From: Flammula alnicola
Lineage: Eukaryota > Basidiomycota > Agaricomycetes > Agaricales > Strophariaceae
Length of the DNA: 64,000 nucleotides
Direction: 5' to 3'
NCBI GenBank assembly: GCA_015499995.1
Contig: JADNRV010000224.1
Location: forward strand, 1-64,000
Every line of letters begins with the position of its first letter. Position 1 is the stretch's first letter. Shown piece by piece: positions 51,451-63,439 of the stretch. The notes under the pieces were generated by a model, which did not search any database, had not been told where the DNA came from, and saw only the letters and a program-made list of their open reading frames with translations. A program made the position numbers and the translations under genes.

Positions 51451-52490
51451 ACCTGATACAATATTTACAGTATGCTTGTATTTGTAGGCCATTACTTTAC
51501 AGACAGAACAATTTCCTTCTTTTTCTTTCTGCACTGCCATCTAGAAAGATAAAAAAATTGTGTCTTATTCTGTACCTGTGTATTTGAAATACTATTTGGA
51601 AATGACAATTTTTCAGTGATCCTAATGACCACCATGCAAGCAGTCATAACATTAAAAAAAACTCTCTAGAAACCATCGAACATGAGAAAAAACATCTCTG
51701 AATCAGCTAGCTTGGCTAAGTAAAATGGGCAGTCAAGGACCTTACAATGCAGAGGATGTATTATTTCCATCTGTTGTAGGACTTGAGAAGGAGACATGTG
51801 CACTCAGAACATTCAAGTGTACATGCATAAGCAAGCTATCATGCAGAAGTAAGAGGTAACATTATCACAATGCATTTAAATCCTGCATTGCCATTTTAGT
51901 GAACCACTCAAGCAAGTGAACAGTGGACAATAGTCAACTGAGATATGAGTTAATAGAGCCTGTGATGTCTGGAGTTTGTGATGCATGAGTGGTAACAAAA
52001 GAAAGACAGAGCAAGCACTATGAAGAAAAACTGCAATGCTTATAATGCATAAAGAATGCCACATACAAGGGTCAGGAACAAGAGAGCCTAATGATAGGAG
52101 GCAAATGTGATAACTGTTGCAAAAGTACATAGACTACAAGCTAAGGATGGTACAAAGCATCTGACACATACACATGTCTGTTGACAGCATCCCAGTGATT
52201 TTATTGTGCATCTAATGGTTACAATGGATGGGAGGAAAACAGTTATCATGTTTAATAACTTCGGATCAGAGCCTATACCAGTGACACATGGCTTGGACCA
52301 CACTGCATATATCAATATTCTTCTATTAGGTCTACAAAGCAAAGCAGATAGCAAGGCCAGAGGGGCATGAGGATGAACTGGCAACCAGTGCCACAAGTTT
52401 GTAGCAATTCATAATTCCTAGAAAGGACACTGCATACACAGGGCAGGGGCTGGCACTGGCACGTCAACCATTCATACGTCTTTGTTCCCG
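51451..52490. other. AT-rich flank of the Rep gene, no recognised gene
   Basis: Only chance frames (up to 102 codons, low complexity). No terminal inverted repeat partner for the left flank of the Rep gene was found by eye. Confidence 0.5.
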
Positions 52491-53699
52491 AACCAAGCTA
52501 AAGCTCGAATTTTAGAGCCAGCGGGCGGTGATTCATATTCGGGTTTGACGTCCATCTCGAAGGGCCTGAGACACTAAGTCGTAGATTTGAGGCTTCTATC
52601 AGTTCTGCGAAACTAATACATTTGCTCGGGCGCTCGGGACAGGGGAAGACATAGTAGGAAGGAGACGCAAGTATTTCGATGGCCGATTGCCGCAGTGCAT
52701 GGACCGTAAGCAGAGGCAGGAATACGAGGCATTCACATATTCGTCGACAGCTTATCGATTTTATTGCGCGTCTAAAATCTGCGCTGCGACGATAGGTTTT
52801 TTTGGCGGCGTTCGTCAAGCGCTCGCAATGTCAAAAGGAACGCCGAGACCGAGAGGGCAAGGGCCGGGGACAGGTGATCCAATAATAAACATCATAGAGT
52901 GTCCTTTTTCCAGAGCGCGTAATGAGCAGGCAAGATGGACGAGGCCAATAATAGGAGGACACCGAAACGGACGGCGTCACGATGTCGATGAGCTATTTTG
53001 AGATAGTCGACCTGAGGATATCCTGGCGAGGTCTTGGAATTGCTCCGCGGCACTTGGATCTCCTATGGAGGACGCAGATGAATCGCACGCGTAGCCAGAC
53101 TTGTATTTGGAATCGAGACCGATAAGGGATGGGTTGAGTTTCCGAGAAACGGCACTCGAAAAAGCGAGAACTGGAAGAGGGATGGATGAGAAAGGGACGG
53201 AGGAAATTGCAAGAGGGGAAAGAAAGAATCACAGTGTATAAATGACGGAATCTTGAGAGAGCATCTTCTGGACCCGTCGATCTTGGAACGATCGGCTGGG
53301 AAGGGGATGTATATGGATGACAAGAGGAGTGATGGATAAGATTTTCTGGGACAAGGGTGGAGAATCCTGGGCAGAGAAGCCTTGGCGGAGAGAAAGTGGA
53401 GGGAGTGGACTGGACATCATCCACTGCAGTGGCGGGGATGTTGTTGACGATGAGCGGGGTTACCCAGTATGGATGTGACGTGACAAAGGGTAAAGGGGAG
53501 TGTGACTGTTCTGTTTCGTTGATTCTGATTATTCCCTCTGAGCAGTGTGTGCAGAGAGAACGAGTTGACGGTCCATCCAATACGCGGCCATCCACCAGTT
53601 TTGTCCCGCTCCAGTCCTGTATTCGCGGAAAAGAGCGGACGAGACTTATCGGCTCGAATCTGCGTCTGTCTGTGTTTCCAATCGTGCTGACTCACACAC
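52491..53699. other. Intergenic DNA upstream of SNF5, uncertain coding
   Basis: Base composition changes near 52,440 to that of the gene-dense side. A 200-codon minus-strand frame (52,993-53,595) and a 104-codon plus-strand frame exist, but neither has a known domain or splice pattern. Most likely an upstream regulatory region. Confidence 0.45.
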
Positions 53700-53991
53700 C
53701 TCCCCACCATCGATTTTTTGTTTCTGCACTCTCCAGCGTCGGTTCCGGTCCGTCTCCAATCGCCATCCCTCCTCCCCGCTCATCCAGACGCGCTGTCCAC
53801 GTGTTCTCTTCCGACGCGTCGTTTGTCCGCCCCTTTTCAGAGTATGTCCCCCTTCCCCCTCTCCTCCTCTCCCCCCTCCCTACTCACCTACCCACCCCTA
53901 GACTATAACCTTTTACGACGCGACGACCTCCCTTGGACCGTAAGCATTCATTCCCTAATAGATATCCAGTCCCTAACCGCCTCTTCCAGAC
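53700..53991 (+). promoter_or_regulatory. CT-rich promoter and leader of SNF5
   Basis: Pyrimidine-rich blocks (CCCCCTTCCCCCTCTCCTCC near 53,850) are typical of fungal transcription start regions. A possible leader intron GTAAGCATTC...TCTTCCAG (about 53,940-53,990) ends 2 nt before the ATG. Confidence 0.55.
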
Positions 53992-56900
53992 ATGAACCCC
54001 AACAGCTTTTCCCAGCAAGGCGGCAGTAGTGGCGGCGCCATCAACCCCGCCATGCTCTCCGCCTTTCAGAACTCGCAAAAGGCGACCGGCTTTCCTGGTG
54101 CAATCACAAACCTCAACCCCGCACAGATCCTCAACAACGCTGCTGGCGGCATCGTCCCCATCTACCCAAACAACATTTCCATGGGCATGGGTATGGGCAT
54201 GAACGGCTCAGGAAATACCATCTCTCCCAGCCAGCTCATGCACCAACAGCAGCAGCAGAATAGCAGTATCATGCTCAGTGGTGGTGGTGGTGGTGGTGGT
54301 GGAGGAGGAAGCATCAACCCAGCTGTACTCACCGCACCCTCCTCGTCCTCCTCGCAGCACCAGCCCCAACATCAACAGCAGCAGCACCACCCCCAACACT
54401 CTTCCTCATCCGGCCCCCAAATCAACATATACGCCATGCTCAATGCCCTCGGCATATCGCGCGAGCAATTTGCCGCCCTCTCCCCCCAGGACCGCAACCT
54501 CGCCGCACAAAAGTACATGTCCGCTGCTCACATGCAAAACACCCAGTTCGAGCGAATGCAGCAGCAGCAGCTCCAGATCGAGCGCGAGCGCCAGTCTATG
54601 GCCATGGGCATGCCCAATGGTATGGGTGGGATGGGCAGCATGGGCGGCGCTGGAATGTCCAGCATGGGCAACATGAACATGTCCAATATGAACATGGGTA
54701 TGGGCAGCATGTCCCACATGTCCAACGCCAGCATGGGTGGGATGTCCCACATGTCCAACCAAGGTCAAGGCCAGCAGCAGCAACACTCCCAGCAGCAAGC
54801 GTTCGACCGCCCCTCCAGCTCGGCGTCCTCGCACTCAACCTCCCACGCCCACCCCCAGTCGCAGCAGCAAAACCAGATGATGCCCCCGCCGCCTCCGCGG
54901 CCGCCCACAGCCCAAGGGCACGGCGGCCAGCAGCAGCAACAACTGTCCCAGCAACAGCTCGCCCAGGCCCAAGCTCACCAACAGCAGCAGCAGCAAGGTC
55001 AGCACCTCTCGCGTCCGGGCACTGCTCTCTCCCATCGTTCGCCGACGATACCTGGTCCAGGGTCGGGCTCGATGCATGATATGATGCAGCAGCAGCAGCA
55101 GCAAGGTCAAGGACAGCAGAGACCGCAGAGCAGGATGGTACGTCCTTCCTGATCTTTTTTTCTTTCATCGTGGATACGTCTTCTGGCTTCTTTTTTCTCT
55201 TGCATGGCAGTGTTTTCTCTCGTCGTTCAGAGAAGCATCTTTCATTATTTTAATTGTTCTGTTTTACTTCATTCTACTTGTCGACTTTACCTTGCCCCGC
55301 TCTCGTGTTTCATTTTATCCTTGATTCTTATCCATTGCCCTTCTTTTCGTTGTTAATGCGTCGATTTTCTTATTTTCCTTCGACCCACATTTTTACCTTC
55401 CAACCCTCAACCTTAACAATGCACTCACCTTCTCTTCCTCCTCCTCCTCCTCCTGCAGGCCCAGCGCGGCGACGGCATGATGAACGGCTTCAAGCCCTCC
55501 CAACCCCAACAAGGCCAACCCCAACCCCAACAGCAGCAAGGCCCCTCGCACCACCACCACCACCAACAACCCAACCAACAGTCCATGTTCAACGCCTCCC
55601 AAGGCCAAGCGCAAAGACCCCCCTCATCACAAGGCCACCACCCGCAATCGTCGTCTGCGCAAGCGGCCAACAACCCTGCCGCCGCTGCTAACGCCCCCAA
55701 CGCCCCGCATCCGCACACGACGTCCGCTTCGCCGCCCGCGAGTATGGGCTCGCCCTACCGCGGTGCGAAGAGGAAGCTCGCCGGCGAGATGGTCTCGTCC
55801 GCGGGCGGCGGCGGCATGGGCAGCCAAATGGGCGGCGGCGGCGCCGGTGGTATGTCCGGCATGAACCAAATGGGTGGCATGCCCGGCATGGGACCAAGCA
55901 CCATGGGCGGCGGCATGAACCCGATGAACCCGATGAACCCGATGTCCGGCATGCCTGGCAGCATGGGCAGCATGTCCGGCAGCGGCATGGCGGGCATGCC
56001 CAACATGTCTGGGATGCAAGGGATGGCGAATATGCCCGGGAGCATGGGCGGTAATATGGCTGCCCTCGCGCAGATGGGCGGTATGGGCGGAGGAGGAGGA
56101 GGAGGAGGAGGAGGAGGAGGGGGGATACCCGGCAGCCCGCGGATAGGTGGTGGTGGGTTGGGGCTTGGCGGTATGGGTGCTGGACCTGGAGGGATGACTG
56201 GACCTGGAGGAATGGGAGGCGGTGGAGGCGCAGGAGGAGGGGTGATGGGCCCGCCTGGATTACCGCGCAGCGTGTCGGGCGACGGCATGGGCATGAACAC
56301 CATGAACAACATGGGTGGCATGGGCAACCTCGGCGGCGGCGGCGGTGGCATGTCCAATCTACCCAACATGGGCGGCATCAACAACATGTCCAATATGAGC
56401 AACATGCCCAACATGCCCAACATGGGCGGCAACATGCCAGGAAACATGCCCGGCAACATGGGCATGGGCAACATGGGCATGAGCAACATGATGAACGGCG
56501 CACCGCGGGGGTCGCCCCGGCCGCAGTCGTCTATGGGCATGGCTGGCATGCAGGGCGGCATGGGTGGAATGGGCGGCATGAACATGGGTGGAGGCGGAGG
56601 GATGGGTGGTATGGGTATAGCCGGTGCAGGCGTAGGAGGAGCAGGAGGAGGGATGAACATGGGTGGCGGCGGAGGCGGCGGCGGGATGGGCATGAACGTC
56701 GACATGCCGTCGCGCGTACACATGCCCCAGGGCGGTATGGGTGGCATAAGCGCACCGCAGACGCCCATGCGCCAAGGCTCTCTACCGCCCCAGTCGACGC
56801 CTACGCCCTCGCAGATGCCGCCGCAGCTCCAGAACCAAGGACCAGGAACACCCATGAGACAAGGCTCGCTGCCGCCCTCTAGCTCCGGTCCGATGGGCCC

Positions 56901-59900
56901 TCAGCCAGGCATGGGTATGGGCGGCGTTGGGGGAGGCGTAGGAGGAATGCCGATGAACATGGGCCAGCGCGCGAGTCTGCCCAATACGGGCGGCATGAAT
57001 ATGGGTATGGGCATGAACATGGGCATGGGTGGGTCGTCCGGCCCGCACCCGCCTTCTAGCCCACGCCCTGGCGGTGGTATCGGAGGACCGCAAGCCATGG
57101 CCATGACGCCGTCGATATCCTCCTCGTCTATTGGGTCGATGTCCGCCGGTGGTATGCCGAATGTTGGCGGTCCGCAGATGACGGCGTCGGCTGCTGCTGG
57201 TGCTCAAGTTAATTCACTGGGCGGCGTTCCAGGAGGAGTACAAGCAGCCTCTGGAGGTCTTGGACCTAACGTCGGTGCACCAGGTGCCATGCCAGCGTCT
57301 TCGTCTTCTACAGGAGGAGCAGAAGGACTCAGCACAGGAGCTGCCTCCCCTGCTGGCCCGATCGGCGGTGCCTCAGGCTCCTCTCTCATGGCGCCCCCAC
57401 CGCCTCTGCCCTCACACGTCAACTACAACCCCAAGACGACGGAAATCACCATCGTGCCTCTGCTCACATCCCTTACGACAATACCACCGCTTTCATCCGA
57501 GGAGATATCACAGGTCAAGGAGTGGATGGCGACGGACCGCGCGTATGAAGGTCTGTTGCGACAGATGCAAGGCCGCATGCTCGACGAGGCACGGGAGGTC
57601 TTCAACGTCGGCGGCGCGGCGGGTCCGATGTGGTGGGACCGCGGTGCACCAGGCAATGGGACGGGTAATTGGAACAGATGGAGACGAGGCAGAGAGAGCT
57701 TTGACGTGCGATACCCGAGAACGAGGAGGGAGGGCGTGTCGCGGAGTGGAAGAAAAGGAGCAAGGAGAGAGGGCTTGAAACTGTAAGTGTTTCAATGTTT
57801 TATTTTTAAATGTTCCTCGTTTAATTTGTTCGTGAAACTTTTTAAGGCCGAGGAAGATCGATCCGGAGGATGCAAATAGGCCTGAGACGCTTGTTCCTAT
57901 CCGTATCGAATTTGATGTCGAGCACCACAAAATGCGCGATACGTTTGTCTGGAATCTCAATGGTATGCTGTCACTTTTTTTTCCTGCCTAGTTCATCAAT
58001 ATTCATCTTGTTGTTTTTTTTTTTTGCAGACGCCGTTGTTACTCCAGAAGCCTTTGCTCAGTCCATTGTAGAGGACTACAACCTTGCACCATCATATCAC
58101 AGTGTCATCGTCAAGTCTATCCAGGACCAATTGAGCGACTTCCGCGCTCATTCGACGAACTACGACGGCGACGGGGCCGAGCTCTTCGATAACGATGCAA
58201 CTAGCGACGGTGCTGTTATCAAAGGTATCCTGGACGAAGAGAATGCCAAGTGGTGGGATGTCTGGCGGCGCAGAGTGAAGCTGCAGAGTGCGAGAGCCAT
58301 AGCGGAAGCGAACGCTCTTGCAGGCGACTGGGAAAGCGGAACGACGGCCAAGCGCAACGGAAGTAGACAGCGCAGCAGTAGCCGGAAGAGGCGGAAGATG
58401 GTCAAGAACGAAGACGATCCCGACGCGGACGTGAGCATGTTGGCGGACAACGAGGACGAGCAAGATGACGAGAAAGACGAAAGCGAGAGGAAGAACAAGG
58501 CAGTATCGTTTGACCTGGACGACGAGGCTTATAAACCCCTGAGTGTGGAAGAGATTATGTTGAACGAGAAGGCTATGCACGAGGACATGCGGATTTTAAT
58601 CAAGGTGCGTTGTTCATTTTATTCGCAGGTCTGCTCCTGGTTTTAATGTTTGCCGGATGTAGTTGGACATCATTGTTGGATCTATCAAACTCGACGACCA
58701 ATTTGAATGGGACTTGGATAATCCCATGGCATCGCCCGAGGAGTTCGCAGAAGTGTACGCGCAGGAACTGGGGCTCGGCGGTGAATTCAAGTATGTCATC
58801 TTTCTTTTGCCATTCTTATATACCCGTTTCTTTTCGCCATATTCATTATTTGCTCACTCAAATTTATCCTTGATCCGTGATGGTCGTTCTTTTTCACGTT
58901 TTGCAGAACCGCCATTTCCCACTCGATAAGAGAGCAAGTCCAGACCTACAACAAGTCGCTCTTCCTCGTCGGGCATCCCTCCGATGGGACTGCTGTCCAG
59001 GATGACGACCTCAAGCAGTCCTTCTTGCCCAGCCTCACCTCCGGTGCACGCCCTGTTGGTGATGTCCTGATGTTCACCCCGTTGCTCAACTACCTTAGCG
59101 ATGGCGAGCTCGAGCGCACCGAAAAGGAAAGAGATAAGGATCTCAATAAGCGCCGGAAGAGGAACACTCGTGGACGCAGAGGTATCGCTTTGCCGGATCG
59201 CGAACCCATCAGGACATATCGTACCCCTGCAATTGGGTTCCCAGAGCTGGACGCTGCGACACTGGCGTTGGCAGCAGCGGCGAATGCCCCCATGTCCCGC
59301 CGTGCGGCTGCGGCAGCTGCCTCGCTTACCATTGCCAACATGGTTGCGTCGGAAAATGGGACGGCGTTTATGCCTCAGACGATGCCCTCTGCTCCGCAGC
59401 CCACACCTGCGGCCACGACGCCGAAGGACAAGAAGCCCAAGGGTCTTTTCAAGGCCCCCACCTATCCTTCTTCTGTGCTGCGTCCGAGAGCCCTCGTTGT
59501 TGCGCCTACCCCTTCTACTGCTGCGGATGTCTCATCAATGCCACCTGTACCTGCCGACAACGAGGCCCCGCGCTCGTCATCGTCTGCTGCACCGCCGCCG
59601 CCAGACAACAGAACCAACAAGGTCCTCACGGCCAAGAAGCAAAAGGAGCTCGAGAGAGAGGCGAAGGAAAAGGAATTCGTGGACGGCCAGCATCCCAATT
59701 ATATCGACGGAGTGTGGCATTGCTCGAACTGCGGCTGCCCCGAGAGCATTGCTGTTGGTAGGAGAAAAGGTCCATTAGGTGATAAGTCACAGTGTGGAAC
59801 TTGTGGTATGTGGTTTTATACTATGCCGCGTGGTATAATTGTGTTGATATCATTTCTTTTTAAGGCAAATTTTGGCATAGACATAGGAGACCTAGACCTG

Positions 59901-60577
59901 TGGAGTACAACTCAGACCCTGACTTCCATTCAGGCGTCAAGCAGAAGGAGACTGACGCGACAAAGACACCTGCATCAAAGAAAAAGGGTGCTGCCGCAGC
60001 TCTGCGTGCTCAGAGTGCGGCCCACAGTGCTACGCCAGCAGCGGATGCCTCAGAACCCCAGACGCCGACCCGTTCAAACGGAGATGTCGAAGGCTCTTCT
60101 CGCAAGTCGCCCACACCAGCTGCTCCTGCTAACGACGACGATAGAGCGATGTCACCTGTCTCGACGGCTTCGAGTGCTTCAGAACCTCCTCTCGCACAAA
60201 GAGTTAAAATGAACGGGCATCATTCTAAGCCTACGCCTGCGCCGGCTCCGGCTCCAGCTACTCCAGTCAAACCTCAGCCAGCTGAGCCTACGTCGACTCC
60301 CGCTCCTCCAGCCGCAGCTCCAGTAAGCCCTTCGAAGACATGGGTAAGTCGTCTTCGCTACACATCGAAACAATATTGAACCCCTTTTCTTTTGAAGCCA
60401 CCGCCATGGTTGTCAAGCGCGATGCAAGCTATGCAAGCGAGATACCCCAATGACAGATTTGAAGTCATATTGCGCAAAGTCAACGCAAGCAGTACGCCTG
60501 AGTGGCGGATCAAATGCTTGGATTGCCCTGGCAAGGTGCGCACGTTTGCAAATTACTTGAAATACGCAGGATTCTGA
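53992..60577 (+). CDS. SNF5: SWI/SNF-type chromatin remodelling subunit SNF5 with GATA finger
   Basis: Eight exons: 53,992-55,137, 55,459-57,782, 57,847-57,962, 58,030-58,604, 58,663-58,790, 58,907-59,805, 59,865-60,343, 60,398-60,577. They sum to 5,847 nt, 1,948 aa, in frame. Residues 1 to about 1,080 are low complexity: Gln runs, then long Met/Gly repeats (MGGM, MSNM). SNF5 repeat 1 is at about 1,165-1,235 (LVPIRIEFDVEHHKMRDTFV) and repeat 2 at about 1,385-1,460 (LDIIVGSIKLDDQFEWDLDN). A GATA-type finger lies near 1,700 (CSNCGCPESIAVG...CGTCGKFWHRHRR). The C-terminus, AMQARYPNDRFEVILRKV, resembles the conserved C-tail of fungal SNF5 proteins. SNF5 links remodeller to activators and nucleosomes. 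Much longer than yeast SNF5 because of the IDR. Confidence 0.93.
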
Positions 60578-61302
60578 TTCCATCTATCATAGCTGTATAC
60601 CCCTGGTCCTGGAGAGACATTGTCGAATTATGACGTCCATCTGAAAAACCGTCAACATCGTCAACGCGTCAATGATCGCCTTGATCGCCTTGCCGCCGCC
60701 GCCACTGAGGGCGGTGCTGACACTACAAAACCATAGTTTATCTACTAACGAGTCCCTTTTTTGCTATCCTGTGATTACTATCTCCCTCTACCCTCTCCTT
60801 CATCTGTCATTGGCTCTTCCACTTGTTATGCTGTTGTTTTCTTATCACGTTAAAGCTCTCTGTATCGTTATAATTTCGATCTGTAATTCCGAACTATATG
60901 GGTAATTCATTTCTTTCAATGGACAGAATAGTGGATTTTATCCAGCAAGATCCGCGATATGTAATATGATTTCAGTACCGGAATCGCAGCAACATGACTC
61001 GAGTCTGAACTGATTTGCTGGCAACACTAGACTGAAGGTCGCCCACCTGATATTAATTACCTCGTGGGCGAATATTGGTTTCCTGCGCATCGGCGTGAAT
61101 TTCCGCTGATCAGAGTCATCCGCAAGTCTGCAAGTTATTAAGTATTTCGAAGTTGGCCACAGTTTCTCAATTTCCTGGCAGCCTTCAACGCAGATATAAT
61201 AAAGACCGACGGATTTTACGTCGGTCATGCATCATGTCCATGGCCAATAAATAAATAAATAAGCAGTGTCCAACACTTGATCGTACACCACGAAATAAAA
61301 TA
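60578..61302. other. Shared 3' region of convergent genes
   Basis: No gene. It lies between the stops of SNF5 and the GT15 gene; an AATAAATAAATAAATAAG tract at 61,245-61,262 may serve as poly(A) signals on the plus strand. Confidence 0.6.
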
Positions 61303-63254
61303 TCAACTAAACATGTTTTCAAACCTCTTCTTACAAGAGTACCAATCATAGTCTAGGACACGGTGGAGGTTGTTAAGCCATTTTCGACAGTAGTCAAATA
61401 AAACGATTGTCGCGTACCAAAGTTCTGTGCGCTGTCGCACCAGCACTTCCCCTTTTGGTGGGCTTCTCCCTGAGGGCAATGCTGGTATGGTTCGTGCCGA
61501 TACCCAATATCGTCGAAGAAATGCTGAGACGAAAGACGCCAATGAGAGGAGTTCAAATGAATGGCTGTCTAGGAACTTACGATTTGCTCCTTCTTGGCAA
61601 AGAGAGCAGCTCCTATGCTATGTACAGGGGCATCTCCCCAGCGCTTAATAAGAACAACATTTAGATATACGCAGAATTGTCAACGAAAGCAAGTAGTCTA
61701 TAATTACCTCGTAATAGAAGCCCCCACTCTTGTCCAGGTGGTCGAAGAATTTGATGTATGCCTCGCCTCTCCAAAGATCAAAATTGCCAATCTCAAAATT
61801 GCTCCAGACTGAAAGGATGAGTTAAAGACAGAGATGACAACTCAGAGGTAAATTGTGGACATACAGTGACAGCGATTATAAGTCTCGCCACCATCGTCAG
61901 ACAGGAATTGCATGGAATTATCGGGTGAAATGAGCTCGGTGTTGTTCTTCATGAATTCTGCAGATTTATTCGTCACCTTGCAATCCTGTCAAACAAACCA
62001 TGGAAACTGACCTTTTACCGTGTCCCAGAGCGTCGGAATAGTGGCCTTATATTCGTAGAGGGATATAGTGAATCCTTACCATAAGTCAATATCTAGAGAA
62101 AATGGGCCCTTATTATAAGTGCGGGACAACTTACCATACATTTTGTTGTTATCTTGCATGTACAGGAATGGGTCGTAATCGAGATCGCAGAAGAACGTGA
62201 CGCTGGGCCTACGTAGCATCCTATATAAGATGTACAATTTCGTTGACCGAACACAATACTTACTCGACCCTACAAAATCTTCAGCGGTTGATTCAACGGT
62301 AGGTAGTATAGACTAACCTCCAGTAATATTGAAATGGCTGTAGAAGTTCATGACGATAGAAGAACTAAAGACGGAATGCTGAGTCTTCCAGCGTTAAGAA
62401 CATAATATGTGAAGTATATCACTTACGCCTGAATTGAATCGACACATGTTGCGGTACCTGGATAGTCGTCAGAACGAAAGACTGAAATGCGTATTATGAA
62501 TGACGCATACGTGACGCTAGCTGTGGTGAGGATGGAGATTGAGCAAAGCCACACGAAAAGGGCACTGCGCGACGAACGTACCTCCATAGATAACTCTGTC
62601 CTTCACCATTTTTTCACGAGCCTCCGAGGCCTTAACTTCGTCGATCTCCGGCGGTTGAACCCAATGCTCTGCCGGAATGAGACCAAACTGAACATTGGCA
62701 TCCGTTAGTTCTCTGACACGTCTTCAAAGGAAAGGAATATTGAGCACTGAAAACACAGCCGACATCTGGCACATACTTTTTGAAGTTGTCCGTGAAAGGC
62801 AGCTCGTTTAGAAACACGTAGGGGTATTGGAACTTTTTATTGAAACGATCCTCTATCTGCTTCATGCTGCTTATGACGCCATTCATCTCGCTGTTGCGCG
62901 CTAGATTGACGAATATCAATGAACCTGCACGTCTATCTGTCTATGAGAGATGGCACAAACCAAGCATTACAATAGCTGCATTCGCTTTCCGGTCGGGTGT
63001 GGTGAAATTCTTGGGTATATGGTATTGTGCAGGTAAAGGAAGTCTGTATGGAGGGATGCCAGTGGGTCCTATGACTTGCTGCTTAAGTCTTCTGAGAGAT
63101 GTTGCACGTCCATATTCCTCGTTTGAGAAGCTAATGATCAAGTGCAAGCCAATCTACATGTAGAGTGAGATATTTCAGTTGGATCCAGAGTCCTATGGTG
63201 GATACCGACGATTGTACTGAGGACAAGGAGGACATATCGCATTGGGGTCATCAT
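61303..63254 (-). CDS. GT15 alpha-1,2-mannosyltransferase (KRE2/MNT1/KTR family)
   Basis: A type II membrane protein of the Golgi that adds alpha-1,2-mannose from GDP-mannose to glycoproteins. Exon 1 (63,254-63,210) and the start of exon 2 encode a signal anchor (MRYVLLVLSTIIGLHLIISF). Then come [138 protein letters not shown] and HFFDDIGYRHEPYQHCPQG, ending FENMFS. All GT15 hallmarks are present. At least ten short introns, and a 6-nt microexon (62,264-62,269) supplies part of RVE. The boundary near 62,930-62,970 is uncertain. It shares a divergent promoter with the next gene. Confidence 0.9.
62264..62269 (-). other. 6-nt microexon of the GT15 gene
   Basis: On the minus strand, TTTTGTAG / GGTCGA / GTAAGTATT. 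The upstream exon ends TACTGGAG (62,318) and the downstream exon begins GCCCAGCG (62,208). Joined reading is TGG-AGG-GTC-GAG-CCC, the WRVEP motif required in GT15 enzymes. Flanking introns are 48 and 55 nt. Confidence 0.85.
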
Positions 63255-63439
63255 CTTGGCTACGCGGAGCCTTTGCTCGGAGTATCCAAATCGGCGGCTA
63301 GCGCCTTGGAAGAAAAGGTTGCAGGCACTGAGGGGGTTGCGTGTTACTTTGAGGAGCTGTCGGTATAAGTGTGTTGGGCCATGGCAACTGGCGGTGAATG
63401 TTGTTTGGTCGGTGAGAAAGTATTTGACTTATAACCATC
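63255..63439. promoter_or_regulatory. Divergent promoter, 185 bp
   Basis: The only space between the starts of the GT15 gene (minus) and the hydrolase-like gene (plus), so it should drive both. No TATA box is obvious. Confidence 0.6.

Noticed and set aside
52993..53595. 200-codon minus-strand frame upstream of SNF5
   Set aside because: No domain, Ser/Pro-rich composition mirroring the pyrimidine-rich promoter strand, and no splice structure; treated as a chance frame.
55755..56855. 366-codon minus-strand frame opposite SNF5 exon 2 (Pro/Met-rich)
   Set aside because: It is the antisense of the Met/Gly repeats; the sense strand is supported by in-frame splicing into SNF5 domains.
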